Part shown: in pieces, positions 54,157 through 63,109 of the stretch | How the letters are laid out: each line of letters begins with the position of its first letter | How positions within the stretch are numbered: the stretch's first letter is position 1 | Assembly: GCA_030247675.1 (NCBI GenBank) | Contig: JAOTRX010000008.1 | Coordinates: 186,001-250,000 of the forward strand | Length of the DNA: 64,000 bases | Source of the DNA: Desulforhopalus sp. | GTDB lineage: Bacteria > Desulfobacterota > Desulfobulbia > Desulfobulbales > Desulfocapsaceae | Direction of reading: 5' to 3' | The notes under the pieces: generated by a model | Seen by the model: the letters and a program-made list of their open reading frames with translations, nothing else | The model's database searches: none | What the model was told of the DNA's origin: nothing | Made by a program: the position numbers and the translations under genes

Positions 54157-55113
54157 ATGTTCGCTACAAACCTTCCTTGCAGCGCCGTTTCACTTCAAAA
54201 TATCACATTCACAAATGACTGGAGCCTTCACCCCTGGGAATCACAGACAATTTCCGACAACCTCCTCCAATCATTTAACAGGATAGGCATTATCCACAAA
54301 CCAATCCTCCTGACAAAAGAAAACGGCACTTTTGACATTCTATGCGGGTATAAAAGGTTGTTATTTACCCTGACCAAAGCACAAATGCGCAATATCGATT
54401 GCCTGATTCTGCCTCAAAAGACCCAACCGACACTACTCCTCGATATTCTGCTGACCGACCAATGCTCGGCACGCCCTTTGTCGCTGGTGGAGAAAGCGCA
54501 ATTTGTAGAGATATCCTCCCGCTTTCTGGCCGATCAAGATATTATTGATAATTACTTTGAAAGGCTGCAGTTGAGGAAAAAGCTTTCAGTTATAAATGAC
54601 CTTAAAAATATTTTGCAATTTGATCCGTTCATAATTGCAGAAATTCACAGTGATATGCTTCAAGAAAAAATGGTCGGCGAGCTTTTGAGGTTACAGGGGA
54701 TACCGGACCGTCTAGCCTTGGTGCGACTTTTTAAGGGTCTTGCTTTGGGTGAGGGAAAGCAAAAGAGGTTTTTCACCCTCATTCGGGACATCTCTTTCCG
54801 CTTGGGATGTACTATCTCGGCATATCTCAGGACTCAGGAGATTGATCAAATTCTCAAACATCCAGAGCTCAATATCCCCCAAAAAATTCAGCACCTTAAG
54901 GATCTGCTGCAACAACAACTCAATCCTTTACACTCGCAAGCCGAAGACAAATTCACAAAACAAGTTCGCGACCTGCAGTTGCCCTCGCATTTCACAATTA
55001 CTCATAGCCCATCATTTGAAAGAGATACAGTTACACTCTCGATAGTCTGTAAGAGCTTGAGCGACTGTGCCGACTTGGTTTCGAAAATCAACCACTTTTC
55101 ACAAGATAGGTAA
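54157..55113 (+). CDS. ParB/sulfiredoxin-like domain protein of unknown function
   Basis: Protein of 318 residues. The N-terminal 90 residues fit the ParB nuclease-like domain: NLLQSFNRIGIIHKPILLTKENGTFDILCGYKRLLFTL, where ParB has an E/G-I-x-x-P-I segment followed by a G-E-R-R box (here GYKR). The rest is helical, without a recognisable helix-turn-helix. No parA or parS is seen. This resembles regulators or CTP-binding ParB relatives rather than chromosome partition ParB, but I cannot assign a role. AGGA six bases before ATG 54157 supports that start over TTG 54151. Confidence 0.65.
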   Translation: MFATNLPCSAVSLQNITFTNDWSLHPWESQTISDNLLQSFNRIGIIHKPILLTKENGTFDILCGYKRLLFTLTKAQMRNIDCLILPQKTQPTLLLDILLTDQCSARPLSLVEKAQFVEISSRFLADQDIIDNYFERLQLRKKLSVINDLKNILQFDPFIIAEIHSDMLQEKMVGELLRLQGIPDRLALVRLFKGLALGEGKQKRFFTLIRDISFRLGCTISAYLRTQEIDQILKHPELNIPQKIQHLKDLLQQQLNPLHSQAEDKFTKQVRDLQLPSHFTITHSPSFERDTVTLSIVCKSLSDCADLVSKINHFSQDR

Positions 55114-55170
55114 TTTTCCAACATTCTGTAGGTCAATTCTTAAATGAACTGGTACCTGAAGGCAGGATTC

Positions 55171-56286
55171 TTACGATTTCGGACTATATGCTATTTCGCC
55201 AGAAATCATCATATCATCACCGTGCCTTTTGTAGCGCACAGAAATCAATCTAGGCGCATCTTTTCGGCCCTGCACATGAAGTCCCGTAGCCAGAGGAAGC
55301 CCTCTGTCTCCCGCGAAGAGCGGGGCATAGAACAGCGTAGCATAATCAAAGAGCTTTTCGTCCAGAAAGGCCCCATGAAGCTTCGCCCCGCCCTCTACCA
55401 TAACCGAACAGACCCCTTCTCGTCCAAGAATTGTGAGTAGTTGCAGCAGATGCAATCCACCATTTTTTCGCTCAAGAGGAAACAACCGAATTCCCTTGGA
55501 TTGAAAATCGCCGATTCTTCTTTGCGATACATCCTCTGCATGAAACACCCATGCCGGCACCTTCGAATCACCAGCGTAGACATTAGAATTCAGTGAAGTC
55601 GACAACTGGCTATCCAAAATAATCCTAAGAGGATCTCTTGTACGTTTCCCTGGAATCCGGGTGGTCAGTGACGGGTTGTCAATTTTTACCGTGCCGCTGC
55701 CAACCAATATTGCATCCACCCTATCTCGGAGTCTGTGTGCCTCAAGTACCGATTCTCGACCAGTAATCCAACCGCTATTCCCTTCCAGATAGTTTAATCG
55801 ACCATCAAGACTGACACCCGCCTTCATGATTACATAAGGCAGTCCTGTTGTAATATGCTTGATGAAAGCAACGTTTAAAGCCTCACATTCTTTTGTCAGA
55901 ATACCGCTGGTAACGGAAATTCCACGGGCTTGCAGGGTGGCGATGCCGCTGCCGTTAACGAGTGGATTGGGATCTTTCATCCCTACAACAACCCGGGAAA
56001 TTCCACTCTTAATAATGGCGAGAGTGCAGGGAGGAGTTTTACCGGTATGATTACATGGTTCGAGTGTTACGTAGATGGTGGCCCCAGCAACAGCTTCAGT
56101 GGCCTGTTGCAATGCATGTATCTCAGCATGTGGGGTGCCGGCTTTCTTGTGATATCCCTTGGCGATAATCCGGTCCTCTTTCACTATGACCGCGCCGACA
56201 CATGGATTGGGCGAGGTACGTCCTAATCCTTTTTTTGCTTCAATGATGGCCAGGCGCATATACTTTTCATCCGCCGACCTATTCAT
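55171..56286 (-). CDS. ribD: Bifunctional riboflavin biosynthesis deaminase/reductase RibD
   Basis: Catalyses deamination and reduction of the GTP-cyclohydrolase product in riboflavin synthesis. The 371-residue product has the cytidine-deaminase-like zinc site (GTPHAEIHAL and EPCNHTGKTPPC) in the first 145 residues and the reductase domain after it (VIMKAGVSLDGRLN, SGWITGRES, ILVGSGTVKIDNPSLTTR, VMVEGGAKLHGAFL). Its start overlaps the nrdR stop. Other rib genes are not in the window, and no FMN riboswitch was seen upstream of the operon. Confidence 0.96.
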   Translation of the reverse strand: MNRSADEKYMRLAIIEAKKGLGRTSPNPCVGAVIVKEDRIIAKGYHKKAGTPHAEIHALQQATEAVAGATIYVTLEPCNHTGKTPPCTLAIIKSGISRVVVGMKDPNPLVNGSGIATLQARGISVTSGILTKECEALNVAFIKHITTGLPYVIMKAGVSLDGRLNYLEGNSGWITGRESVLEAHRLRDRVDAILVGSGTVKIDNPSLTTRIPGKRTRDPLRIILDSQLSTSLNSNVYAGDSKVPAWVFHAEDVSQRRIGDFQSKGIRLFPLERKNGGLHLLQLLTILGREGVCSVMVEGGAKLHGAFLDEKLFDYATLFYAPLFAGDRGLPLATGLHVQGRKDAPRLISVRYKRHGDDMMISGEIAYSPKS

Positions 56287-56747
56287 TTTTCTCCCCTTGA
56301 ATCAAGCAGTGTTTTCAGCTCCGCCATAAATTCATTCACATCTTTGAATTGGCGATACACCGAGGCAAAACGTACATATGCAACTTCATCAAGACGTGGA
56401 AGCCCTTCCATTACCCACTGGCCAACAACCTGCGAATGAATTTCCTTAGCGCCATAGTCCTGCAGTTTGTGCTCGATCTCATCGGCAAACTCATCAATTT
56501 TATCTCTGCTTACCGTTCTTTTTTCACAAGCCTTTTCCAAACCGGCGACAAGTTTATGCCTATCCCACGGTTCTCTGCGGCCATCTTTTTTTACAAGCAC
56601 CGGCAACATTACTTCAAGCCGTTCATAGGTGGTGAACCTTTGATCACAAGCAACACATTCCCTCCTTCTTCTGGTAATAGTCGCATCCTTATTAAGTCGC
56701 GAATCAATAACTCTGTTATCAAGATGTCCACAATATGGGCATTTCAT
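56283..56747 (-). CDS. nrdR: Transcriptional repressor NrdR
   Basis: Regulator of ribonucleotide reductase genes that senses ATP/dATP. The 154-residue protein has the zinc ribbon (MKCPYCG..., then RRRRECVACDQRFTTYER) and an ATP-cone (VLVKKDGRREPWDRHKLVAGLEKACEKR). Family length is normal. It is followed by ribD with a four-base overlap, a common pairing. Confidence 0.97.
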   Translation of the reverse strand: MKCPYCGHLDNRVIDSRLNKDATITRRRRECVACDQRFTTYERLEVMLPVLVKKDGRREPWDRHKLVAGLEKACEKRTVSRDKIDEFADEIEHKLQDYGAKEIHSQVVGQWVMEGLPRLDEVAYVRFASVYRQFKDVNEFMAELKTLLDSRGEK

Positions 56748-56922
56748 AAGTTACTCCACGAAAAAGAATACATGATATAATAATCAACTGAACGGTACCT
56801 GGTAACAGCCGGTCTTTTTTGGTATTACCAGTGCCGGTCGCCCTCGGTTTTACCAACAATTTTGGACAAATCACGAAAAAACCTGACCATTTTACCCTCA
56901 GATCAGCATACCATCGAAACGA

Positions 56923-56957
56923 CGAGAGCCGATTTTGCGGGGCAAAATCGGCTCTCG
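56923..56957. repeat. Perfect 16-bp inverted repeat with 3-base loop
   Basis: CGAGAGCCGATTTTGC (56923-56938), GGG, then its exact reverse complement (56942-56957). It lies between the rpiB stop and nrdR. Without a T run it is not a classical terminator in either direction. It may be a Rho-independent-like stop, an mRNA-stabilising hairpin or a copy of a repeated element. The surrounding 235 bases hold no gene. Confidence 0.85.
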
Positions 56958-56982
56958 GTACAGTATATACTTCTTGCAATCA

Positions 56983-57411
56983 TCAATCACTAAATTTAGC
57001 AATTCTTCTTTGGTGTCTTCCTCCGGCAAAAGGTGTCGCCAACCAGACATGTACCATTTCAATGGCAACTTCCACTTCGAGCACTCTGGCGCCAAGGCAA
57101 AGAATGTTAGCATTATTATGCTCTCTACTCATTTTAGCGGTATAAACATTCGAGCAATTTGCGGCTCTTATGGCCCTATTCCTATTGGCCGCAATTGACA
57201 TTCCAATGCCCGTGCCACAAATCAAAATCCCCATCTGACATTCACCACTGATGATACGCTCGACTGCCTTCTCGGCAAAATCAGGGTAGTCGACTGATTC
57301 ATTGGAAAAACAACCGATATCGACAACATCTTGTCCGGCGTCGATGAGCGACCTGGCTATCAACTCCTTTAATTCAAAACCACCATGATCGGCTGCAATT
57401 GCTATCTTCAC
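56983..57411 (-). CDS. rpiB: Ribose-5-phosphate isomerase B
   Basis: Interconverts ribose 5-phosphate and ribulose 5-phosphate. The 142-residue product has the family start KIAIAADHGGFELKELI, the DVVDIGCFSNESVDYPDFA motif, the active-site Cys region GILICGTGIGMSIAANRNRAIRAANC and the MSREHNNANILCLGARVL segment. GTG 57411 has GGAGAG four bases upstream; a TTG at 57423 is less likely. It follows fabF by 19 bases. Confidence 0.94.
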   Translation of the reverse strand: MKIAIAADHGGFELKELIARSLIDAGQDVVDIGCFSNESVDYPDFAEKAVERIISGECQMGILICGTGIGMSIAANRNRAIRAANCSNVYTAKMSREHNNANILCLGARVLEVEVAIEMVHVWLATPFAGGRHQRRIAKFSD

Positions 57412-57430
57412 CAGTCTCTCCAAAATCTGA

Positions 57431-58672
57431 TTAATCAGTTACCTTTTTCATGGCAAGAACTGCATTCGTTCCACCAAATCCAAATGAATTGGAAAGCGCC
57501 GCCCGGATGGTCATCTTTCTCGCTACATTAGGAACATAATCAAGATCACAATCAGGGTCTGGTTGTTCAAGGTTGATGGTCGGCGGCGCAATTTGTTCAA
57601 ATATGCTTAAAGCAGTAAAAACCGCCTCAATCCCTCCCGCGGCACCGAGCATGTGCCCGGTCATTGATTTTGTTGAACTGACCGCAAGTTGTGTTGCATG
57701 ACTCTGAAATACAGATTTAATCGCCTGTGTCTCACATTTGTCATTAAGGGGCGTCGATGTGCCATGGGCATTGATATAGTCAAAGTTTTCCAATGCCAGA
57801 CCGGAATCTTCAACAGCCATGCGCATCGCTCGCATTCCGCCCTCACCGTTTTCCGGCGGGGCGGCAATGTGAAACGCATCACTCGTCAAGCCGTAGCCAC
57901 AGACTTCAGCGTAAATCTTAGCTCCTCTGGCAACGGCGTGGTTATATTCCTCAAGGACAACGATACCCGAACCCTCCGACATAACAAAGCCGTCACGCTC
58001 TTTATCAAACGGTCGAGATGCCGCTTGTGGTGACTCATTGCGCGTGGAAAGAGCCTTCATCGCCGAGAAACCAGCAACACCAAGGCCACAAATTACTGCC
58101 TCCGTACCACCGCTGACAACAACATCACACATTCCGTATCGAATATGCCGATAGGCCTCACCGATAGCATGCGTTCCTGCAGCACAGGCGGTTGTCAAAC
58201 ACAGGTTCGGGCCTTTTGCATTCAAGGCCATGGATATCTGTCCAGACGGCATGTTGGGAATAACCATCGGAATAAAAAATGGGGTAATTTTTCTAGGACC
58301 CTTTTCTATACTGACCTGATGGTATTTCTCGATGGTTGGCAATCCTCCCATACCGCATCCGGTGATCACACCAACTCTCTCACAGTTCTGTGAGGTAATG
58401 ATCAATCCGCTGTCTTTCACAGCCATCTGAGCCGCAGCAAGACCGTATTGGACAAAGAGATCAAGATGCTTTATGACCTTTTTGTCAAAAAAGTCTTCGG
58501 CGTTAAAATCCTTCACTTCAGCAGCAATTTTCACCCCGTATTCGCTGGTATCAAAACGAGTAATGAGGTCGATACCACTTACTCCCGAGCAGATATTTCG
58601 CCAGGTCTTCTCAACTCCGGTGCCGAGTGGGGTCACCAATCCCAAGCCTGTAACTACTACCCTTCGCTTCAC
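57431..58672 (-). CDS. fabF: 3-oxoacyl-ACP synthase II FabF
   Basis: Elongating condensing enzyme of type II fatty acid synthesis. The 413-residue protein has the Cys nucleophile in [13 protein letters not shown], the two catalytic His residues in [15 protein letters not shown] and [12 protein letters not shown], and the GFGGTNAVL end. GTG 58672 has AAGGAG nine bases upstream. It follows acpP after 141 bases with no gene. Confidence 0.97.
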   Translation of the reverse strand: MKRRVVVTGLGLVTPLGTGVEKTWRNICSGVSGIDLITRFDTSEYGVKIAAEVKDFNAEDFFDKKVIKHLDLFVQYGLAAAQMAVKDSGLIITSQNCERVGVITGCGMGGLPTIEKYHQVSIEKGPRKITPFFIPMVIPNMPSGQISMALNAKGPNLCLTTACAAGTHAIGEAYRHIRYGMCDVVVSGGTEAVICGLGVAGFSAMKALSTRNESPQAASRPFDKERDGFVMSEGSGIVVLEEYNHAVARGAKIYAEVCGYGLTSDAFHIAAPPENGEGGMRAMRMAVEDSGLALENFDYINAHGTSTPLNDKCETQAIKSVFQSHATQLAVSSTKSMTGHMLGAAGGIEAVFTALSIFEQIAPPTINLEQPDPDCDLDYVPNVARKMTIRAALSNSFGFGGTNAVLAMKKVTD

Positions 58673-58813
58673 GATAGCGGCTCCTTTTCGTTTCTTTTTT
58701 CAGTCACACAGCGCAAACGGGGGGCTAACAATGATTGCTGCTTATACCACAAGTACATAAGTTTCGTTTGAGCAGACGAGCTGCTCAACTCAGCTTAATG
58801 CTGCGACACAATG

Positions 58814-59044
58814 TTATTTTTTCTTTTTTACGTAGTCAATAGCATCCTGAACTGTGGTAATACTTTCGGCATCCTCATCAGGAATTTCTATATCAAAGCC
58901 CTCCTCCATTGCCATAATCAGCTCAACGAGGTCAAGTGAGTCCGCGCCAAGATCATCGACGAATGAGGCATTTGGCACAACTTTTTCCTTCTCAACGCTC
59001 AATTGCTCAACAATGATATCAATCATTTCTTGTTCGATTGCCAT
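58814..59044 (-). CDS. acpP: Acyl carrier protein
   Basis: Acidic 76-residue carrier with the phosphopantetheine Ser in [22 protein letters not shown] 59044 (MAIEQEMID) has AAGGGAG seven bases upstream and gives the usual length; ATG 59050 would add two residues. It sits between fabG and fabF, as in many bacteria. Confidence 0.97.
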   Translation of the reverse strand: MAIEQEMIDIIVEQLSVEKEKVVPNASFVDDLGADSLDLVELIMAMEEGFDIEIPDEDAESITTVQDAIDYVKKKK

Positions 59045-59136
59045 TTTCATTCTCCCTTGCTTGAAAGTAGACACAGCTACGGTTAACTGTGTGCAATAAT
59101 AATTTTATTGTTAATAAGAATAAACAAAATGCTTTG

Positions 59137-59880
59137 CTACATGTACATTCCACCATTTACGTGCAACGTCTGGCCAGTGACATACCTTCCATCTTCGGAA
59201 ACCAGGTACGCCACGGCTCCAGCCACATCTTCGGGGCTACCTAACGATGCCAAAGGTATTTCCTTTTTTATCTGCTCCTGAATGTCGGCCGAAAGCTGCT
59301 CGGTCATTTCTGTTGCAATGTACCCGGGTGCTACACTATTCACGGTAATATTGCGGGACGCGTACTCTCTGGCCATTGCCTTGGTCAATCCAATGAGTCC
59401 GGCCTTGGCCGCTGAGTAGTTCACCTGCCCAGGGTTGCCAGCAAACCCGGAAACCGATGAAATATTAACAATGCGACCCCACTTCTTTTTCATCATTTCC
59501 CGTGACGCAGCCTTGGCACACGAAAAAGCCCCTTTAAGATTGGTGTCAAGTACCGCATCCCAATCCGCTTCCTTCATCCTTGCCATGAGACCATCTCGGG
59601 TAATCCCTGCATTGTTGATGAGGATATCGATAGAACCGGCCTCGCTGATCACCTTTTTAAAAGCATCCTGCACAGCCGCACCATCCGCCACATCAAAAGC
59701 AATGATCTCGGCCCGGCCGCCAGCCTGTCGTATCAACGCTGCGGTCTCTTCTGCCGCTGCCGACCGACTGACGTAATTAACGTATACCAAGGCGCCCATT
59801 GCAGCGAGTCGAAGACAAATCGCCCGGCCTATGCCCCGGCTCCCGCCGGTGACGACAGCAACCTTCCCTACGAGATTCAT
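59137..59880 (-). CDS. fabG: 3-oxoacyl-ACP reductase FabG
   Basis: NADPH-dependent short-chain dehydrogenase of 247 residues: GKVAVVTGGSRGIGRAI cofactor loop, NNAG at ILINNAGITRDGL, catalytic Ser in NISSVSGFAGNPGQVNYSAAKAG with the Tyr-x-x-x-Lys pair YSAAK, and PGYIATEMTEQL. Its start overlaps the etfA stop, so it belongs to the same transcript as the ETF genes. Confidence 0.95.
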   Translation of the reverse strand: MNLVGKVAVVTGGSRGIGRAICLRLAAMGALVYVNYVSRSAAAEETAALIRQAGGRAEIIAFDVADGAAVQDAFKKVISEAGSIDILINNAGITRDGLMARMKEADWDAVLDTNLKGAFSCAKAASREMMKKKWGRIVNISSVSGFAGNPGQVNYSAAKAGLIGLTKAMAREYASRNITVNSVAPGYIATEMTEQLSADIQEQIKKEIPLASLGSPEDVAGAVAYLVSEDGRYVTGQTLHVNGGMYM

Positions 59881-61070
59881 AGCGAGCGACGCTCCTCAAG
59901 CTTAGCAATGAGTTTAGGAATGATCACATACAAGTCGCCAACTAAGCCGTAATCGGCAACATTAAAGATGCTGGCGTTCTCGTCCCGATTGATGGCGACA
60001 ATAGTTTCAGCCGATTGCATTCCAGCCACATGCTGCACAGCACCGGAAATTCCACAGGCAATATACAGCTTGGGAGCAACCGTCTTTCCTGTTTGACCTA
60101 CCTGGTGGGGATAAGGAATCCACCCCGCATCAACAACAGCCCTGGATGCAGAAACCTTAGCACCCAAAGTGTCGGCAAGCTTTCTTATGAGCTCAAAACC
60201 CTTGGCCGTTTCCAGACCTCGCCCTCCGGAGACAAGAATATCTGCCTCTTGAATATTCACTGTCGATGCCTCTCCAACCACAGACTCAAGAATCCTCACT
60301 TTACTTGCCAGAAGATCCATCGGGGGATGAATGGTGATAATCTCACCTGTTCTCTCGGCATTGTAGTCCAAGGCCTTCATTACCTTCGATCTGACGGTTG
60401 CCATTTGCGGTCTTGTGGTTTCACAGACAATCGTCGCCATGATATTACCGCCAAATGCCGGTCGTGTCTGCAGCAGAACGCCATCCTCTTCACGAATCTC
60501 AAGTTTGGTGCAGTCGGCGGTCAAACCGGTGTTGAGAGCAGTTGCCACGGAAGGGATAAATGACCTGCCAATTGCCGTGGCTCCGGCCAAAACAATCTCC
60601 GGACGATATTCTTTGACAATGTGCGTGAATACTGCGGCATAACAATCGTCTCGAAATTCCTGCAAAGCTTCATGATCAGCAACATAGACAATATCAGCAC
60701 CATGCCCGATGAGCAGTGAGGCGGATTCTTGGATTTCAAAACCAAGAAGAATGGCACTCAGTTTCACTCCCCGTGTATCGGCAAGCTTTCGTCCAATGCC
60801 TAAAAGTTCGAGAGAAACAGGCGCAAGCGCTCCTTTTCGGTATTCGCAAAAGACCGCAACACCTGACCATCTACTCAAATCATCCTGTACTGCTCTGCCA
60901 CTGACATCAATACTCAGGGCATCGACGGTACAGCTTTCAACGCATGCGCCACACAAGGTGCAGGACTCACCAACCACCGCGCAGTCATCTTCAATGGTAA
61001 TTGCCCCGAAAGGGCAATTATCGGCGCAGATCCCGCAACCAATGCATAGCTCTTTGTTAATATTCAACAT
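59877..61070 (-). CDS. etfA: Electron transfer flavoprotein alpha subunit with N-terminal ferredoxin domain
   Basis: FAD-binding ETF subunit of 397 residues carrying two [4Fe-4S] motifs at its N terminus (CIGCGICADNCPFG and CTLCGACVESC), then the ETF-alpha fold and the C-terminal FAD domain (VSGGRGLETAKGFELI, PYPHQVGQTGKTVAPKLYIACGISGAVQH, AINRDENASIFNVADYGLVGD). Ferredoxin-fused EtfA proteins occur with anaerobic acyl-CoA dehydrogenases, some of them electron-bifurcating. It lies between etfB and fabG. Confidence 0.95.
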   Translation of the reverse strand: MLNINKELCIGCGICADNCPFGAITIEDDCAVVGESCTLCGACVESCTVDALSIDVSGRAVQDDLSRWSGVAVFCEYRKGALAPVSLELLGIGRKLADTRGVKLSAILLGFEIQESASLLIGHGADIVYVADHEALQEFRDDCYAAVFTHIVKEYRPEIVLAGATAIGRSFIPSVATALNTGLTADCTKLEIREEDGVLLQTRPAFGGNIMATIVCETTRPQMATVRSKVMKALDYNAERTGEIITIHPPMDLLASKVRILESVVGEASTVNIQEADILVSGGRGLETAKGFELIRKLADTLGAKVSASRAVVDAGWIPYPHQVGQTGKTVAPKLYIACGISGAVQHVAGMQSAETIVAINRDENASIFNVADYGLVGDLYVIIPKLIAKLEERRSL

Positions 61071-61089
61071 AAAGATATTCCCTGTTTTG

Positions 61090-61869
61090 TTACAGATACG
61101 GCAACAGTTTTTCTACAAGCTGATCTATCTGCTCATCAAGCGTACCAGTCAATACCGTTCGTTCTCCCCTGGCCAACGGCGGGAAAACATTGACAACCTT
61201 AGTGGGAGAACCGGGTAGACCTATACAGGCTGGATCAGCTCCGATGGTTTGGGCGCTGAATTTAGCAATTTCCACCTTCTTTGCCTTCATTTTCCCTTTT
61301 ATTGAGGGAACCCGAGGCTCATTAATGTTCTTCACCACCGAGAGAAGCACGGGATAGTCGACGGCAACGACATCGTAGCCATCATCCATCATTCGCTCAG
61401 CAACCAGTCCACCCTCGTTTGCCTCCCGAATCTTCTGCACACACGTCATATAGGGAATACCAAGCCGGGTAGCAAGGCCGGGGCCGACTTGAGCGGTATC
61501 GCCATCAATTGCCTGTTTACCGCATAAAATTAAATCAAAATCACCAATTTTCTTGATTGCATGCTCAAGAGTGTAAGCAGTTGCCCAAGTATCGGCACCG
61601 GCAAAGGAACGATCAGAAATAAGCACTGCATCATCGGCCCCACAGCTAATTGCCTGGCGCAAAACCTCTTCCGCTTGGGGTGGCCCCATGGTGATAACAA
61701 CTACCTCACCGCCACATTTTTCCTTTAAGCGCACCGCCTCTTCCAAGGCGTGCTGATCGTAAGGATTCATGATCGACTGCACACCCTCTCGCGCTAGTGT
61801 GTTGGTAACCGGGTCGAGTCGTACATCTTTAGCGTCCGGCACCTGCTTAACGCATACAATAATCTTCAT
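61090..61869 (-). CDS. etfB: Electron transfer flavoprotein beta subunit
   Basis: Partner of EtfA, 259 residues, with the family start KIIVCVKQVPDAKDVRLDP, the MNPYDQHALEEAVRLKEK motif, GADTWATAYTLEHAIKK, the DLILCGKQAIDGDTAQVGPGLA signature and VPSIKGKMKAKK. It is located between the acyl-CoA dehydrogenase and etfA. Whether it binds a second FAD, as bifurcating ETFs do, needs alignment. Confidence 0.95.
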   Translation of the reverse strand: MKIIVCVKQVPDAKDVRLDPVTNTLAREGVQSIMNPYDQHALEEAVRLKEKCGGEVVVITMGPPQAEEVLRQAISCGADDAVLISDRSFAGADTWATAYTLEHAIKKIGDFDLILCGKQAIDGDTAQVGPGLATRLGIPYMTCVQKIREANEGGLVAERMMDDGYDVVAVDYPVLLSVVKNINEPRVPSIKGKMKAKKVEIAKFSAQTIGADPACIGLPGSPTKVVNVFPPLARGERTVLTGTLDEQIDQLVEKLLPYL

Positions 61870-61942
61870 TCAATAACCTACGCATAATTACTGTCTATAA
61901 AACGTCCAGCCCACTAATCATAAGAATTTCAACACAACCGTC

Positions 61943-63094
61943 TTATGACGAATACTCTTTGTTCAGTTCTTGTCCGATGACATTACGCTGAATCTGGTTG
62001 GTACCCTCATAAATCTGGAGGATTTTTGCATCTCTCATCATTTTCTCGGCAGGATATTCACACATATAGCCATACCCTCCCAAAACCTGAACGGCATCGG
62101 TTGTGACCTTCATTGCCACGTCCGTGGCATATACCTTACAGATCGACGATGCCTTTGACATATCCTTGGGATGTGCTTGAATATGCTTTGCGGCAGCATA
62201 AACCAGGGCCCGCGCCGACTCAATACCAATTGCCATATCGGCGAGTATGTGCTGCACCGCCTGGAAGGCAATGATTGGTTTTCCAAACTGATTTCTCTGT
62301 TTAGCGTACTTTACTGCCATGTCGAGGGCGCCCTGGGCGAGGCCCACGCCAAGTGCAGCGATTCCCGGACGTGACAGGTCGAGGGTTTTCATAACCGTAA
62401 TAAATCCGGTGCCGGGACGGCCAACCATCCGGTCTTTGGGGATACGGCAGTCTTTAAAAATCAACTCAGTAGTGGAAGAGGCCCTGATACCCATCTTCTT
62501 TTCCTTGGGCCCACAACTAAAACCGGGGTCGCCCTCTTCAACTACAAACAAAGATGCTCCACGCGGACCTCGGCTCCGGTCGGTTATCGCCACCACTGTA
62601 TATATTTGCGCCTCACCACCGTTGGTTATCCATTGTTTTGTGCCATTTAACACCCAGTAGTCGCCATCTTCAACTGCCGTTGTCTGGATGCCGGAGGCAT
62701 CTGAACCGGCGTTTGCCTCTGTCAAACCAAAGGCTCCGAACTTTTTGCCGGATGCGACATCAGGCAGGTACTTCTGCTTCATTTCCGGGGAACCGGCGAT
62801 AATGATAGGATATACCCCAAGAAAATTAGCGGAAAAGGCTGTCCCGACCCCGATACAACCTCGACCCAGCTGCTCGACCGTGAGTACTATATCGAAACAG
62901 CCGCCACCAAATCCACCATACTCCTCGGGAATCGGAACACCGAAAAGGTCGGCTTGCGCCATTTCATTGAGGATCTGTCGCGGGAATTCGTGCCGCTCAT
63001 CAAGCTCGGCACGATGAGGAATAATTCGTTCATCAGTGATCTGTCTTGCTGTATCAACGATCATCTGTTGTTCTTCTGACAAGAAATAATCCAT
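61943..63094 (-). CDS. Acyl-CoA dehydrogenase
   Basis: FAD enzyme of 383 residues: FLSEEQQMIVDTARQ, VEQLGRGCIGVG, the FGAFGLTEANAGSDAS signature, WITNGGEAQIYTVVA, RNQFGKPIIAFQAVQHILADM, QVLGGYGYMCEYPAEKMMRDAKILQIYEGTNQIQRNVI with the catalytic Glu in YEGT, placed as in short-chain and butyryl-CoA dehydrogenases. ATG 63094 follows GGAGA. It sits between fabH and etfB within a fatty acid synthesis operon, so besides beta-oxidation a role on synthesis intermediates is possible. Confidence 0.92.
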   Translation of the reverse strand: MDYFLSEEQQMIVDTARQITDERIIPHRAELDERHEFPRQILNEMAQADLFGVPIPEEYGGFGGGCFDIVLTVEQLGRGCIGVGTAFSANFLGVYPIIIAGSPEMKQKYLPDVASGKKFGAFGLTEANAGSDASGIQTTAVEDGDYWVLNGTKQWITNGGEAQIYTVVAITDRSRGPRGASLFVVEEGDPGFSCGPKEKKMGIRASSTTELIFKDCRIPKDRMVGRPGTGFITVMKTLDLSRPGIAALGVGLAQGALDMAVKYAKQRNQFGKPIIAFQAVQHILADMAIGIESARALVYAAAKHIQAHPKDMSKASSICKVYATDVAMKVTTDAVQVLGGYGYMCEYPAEKMMRDAKILQIYEGTNQIQRNVIGQELNKEYSS

Positions 63095-63109
63095 TCTCAA
63101 TTCTCCAGT

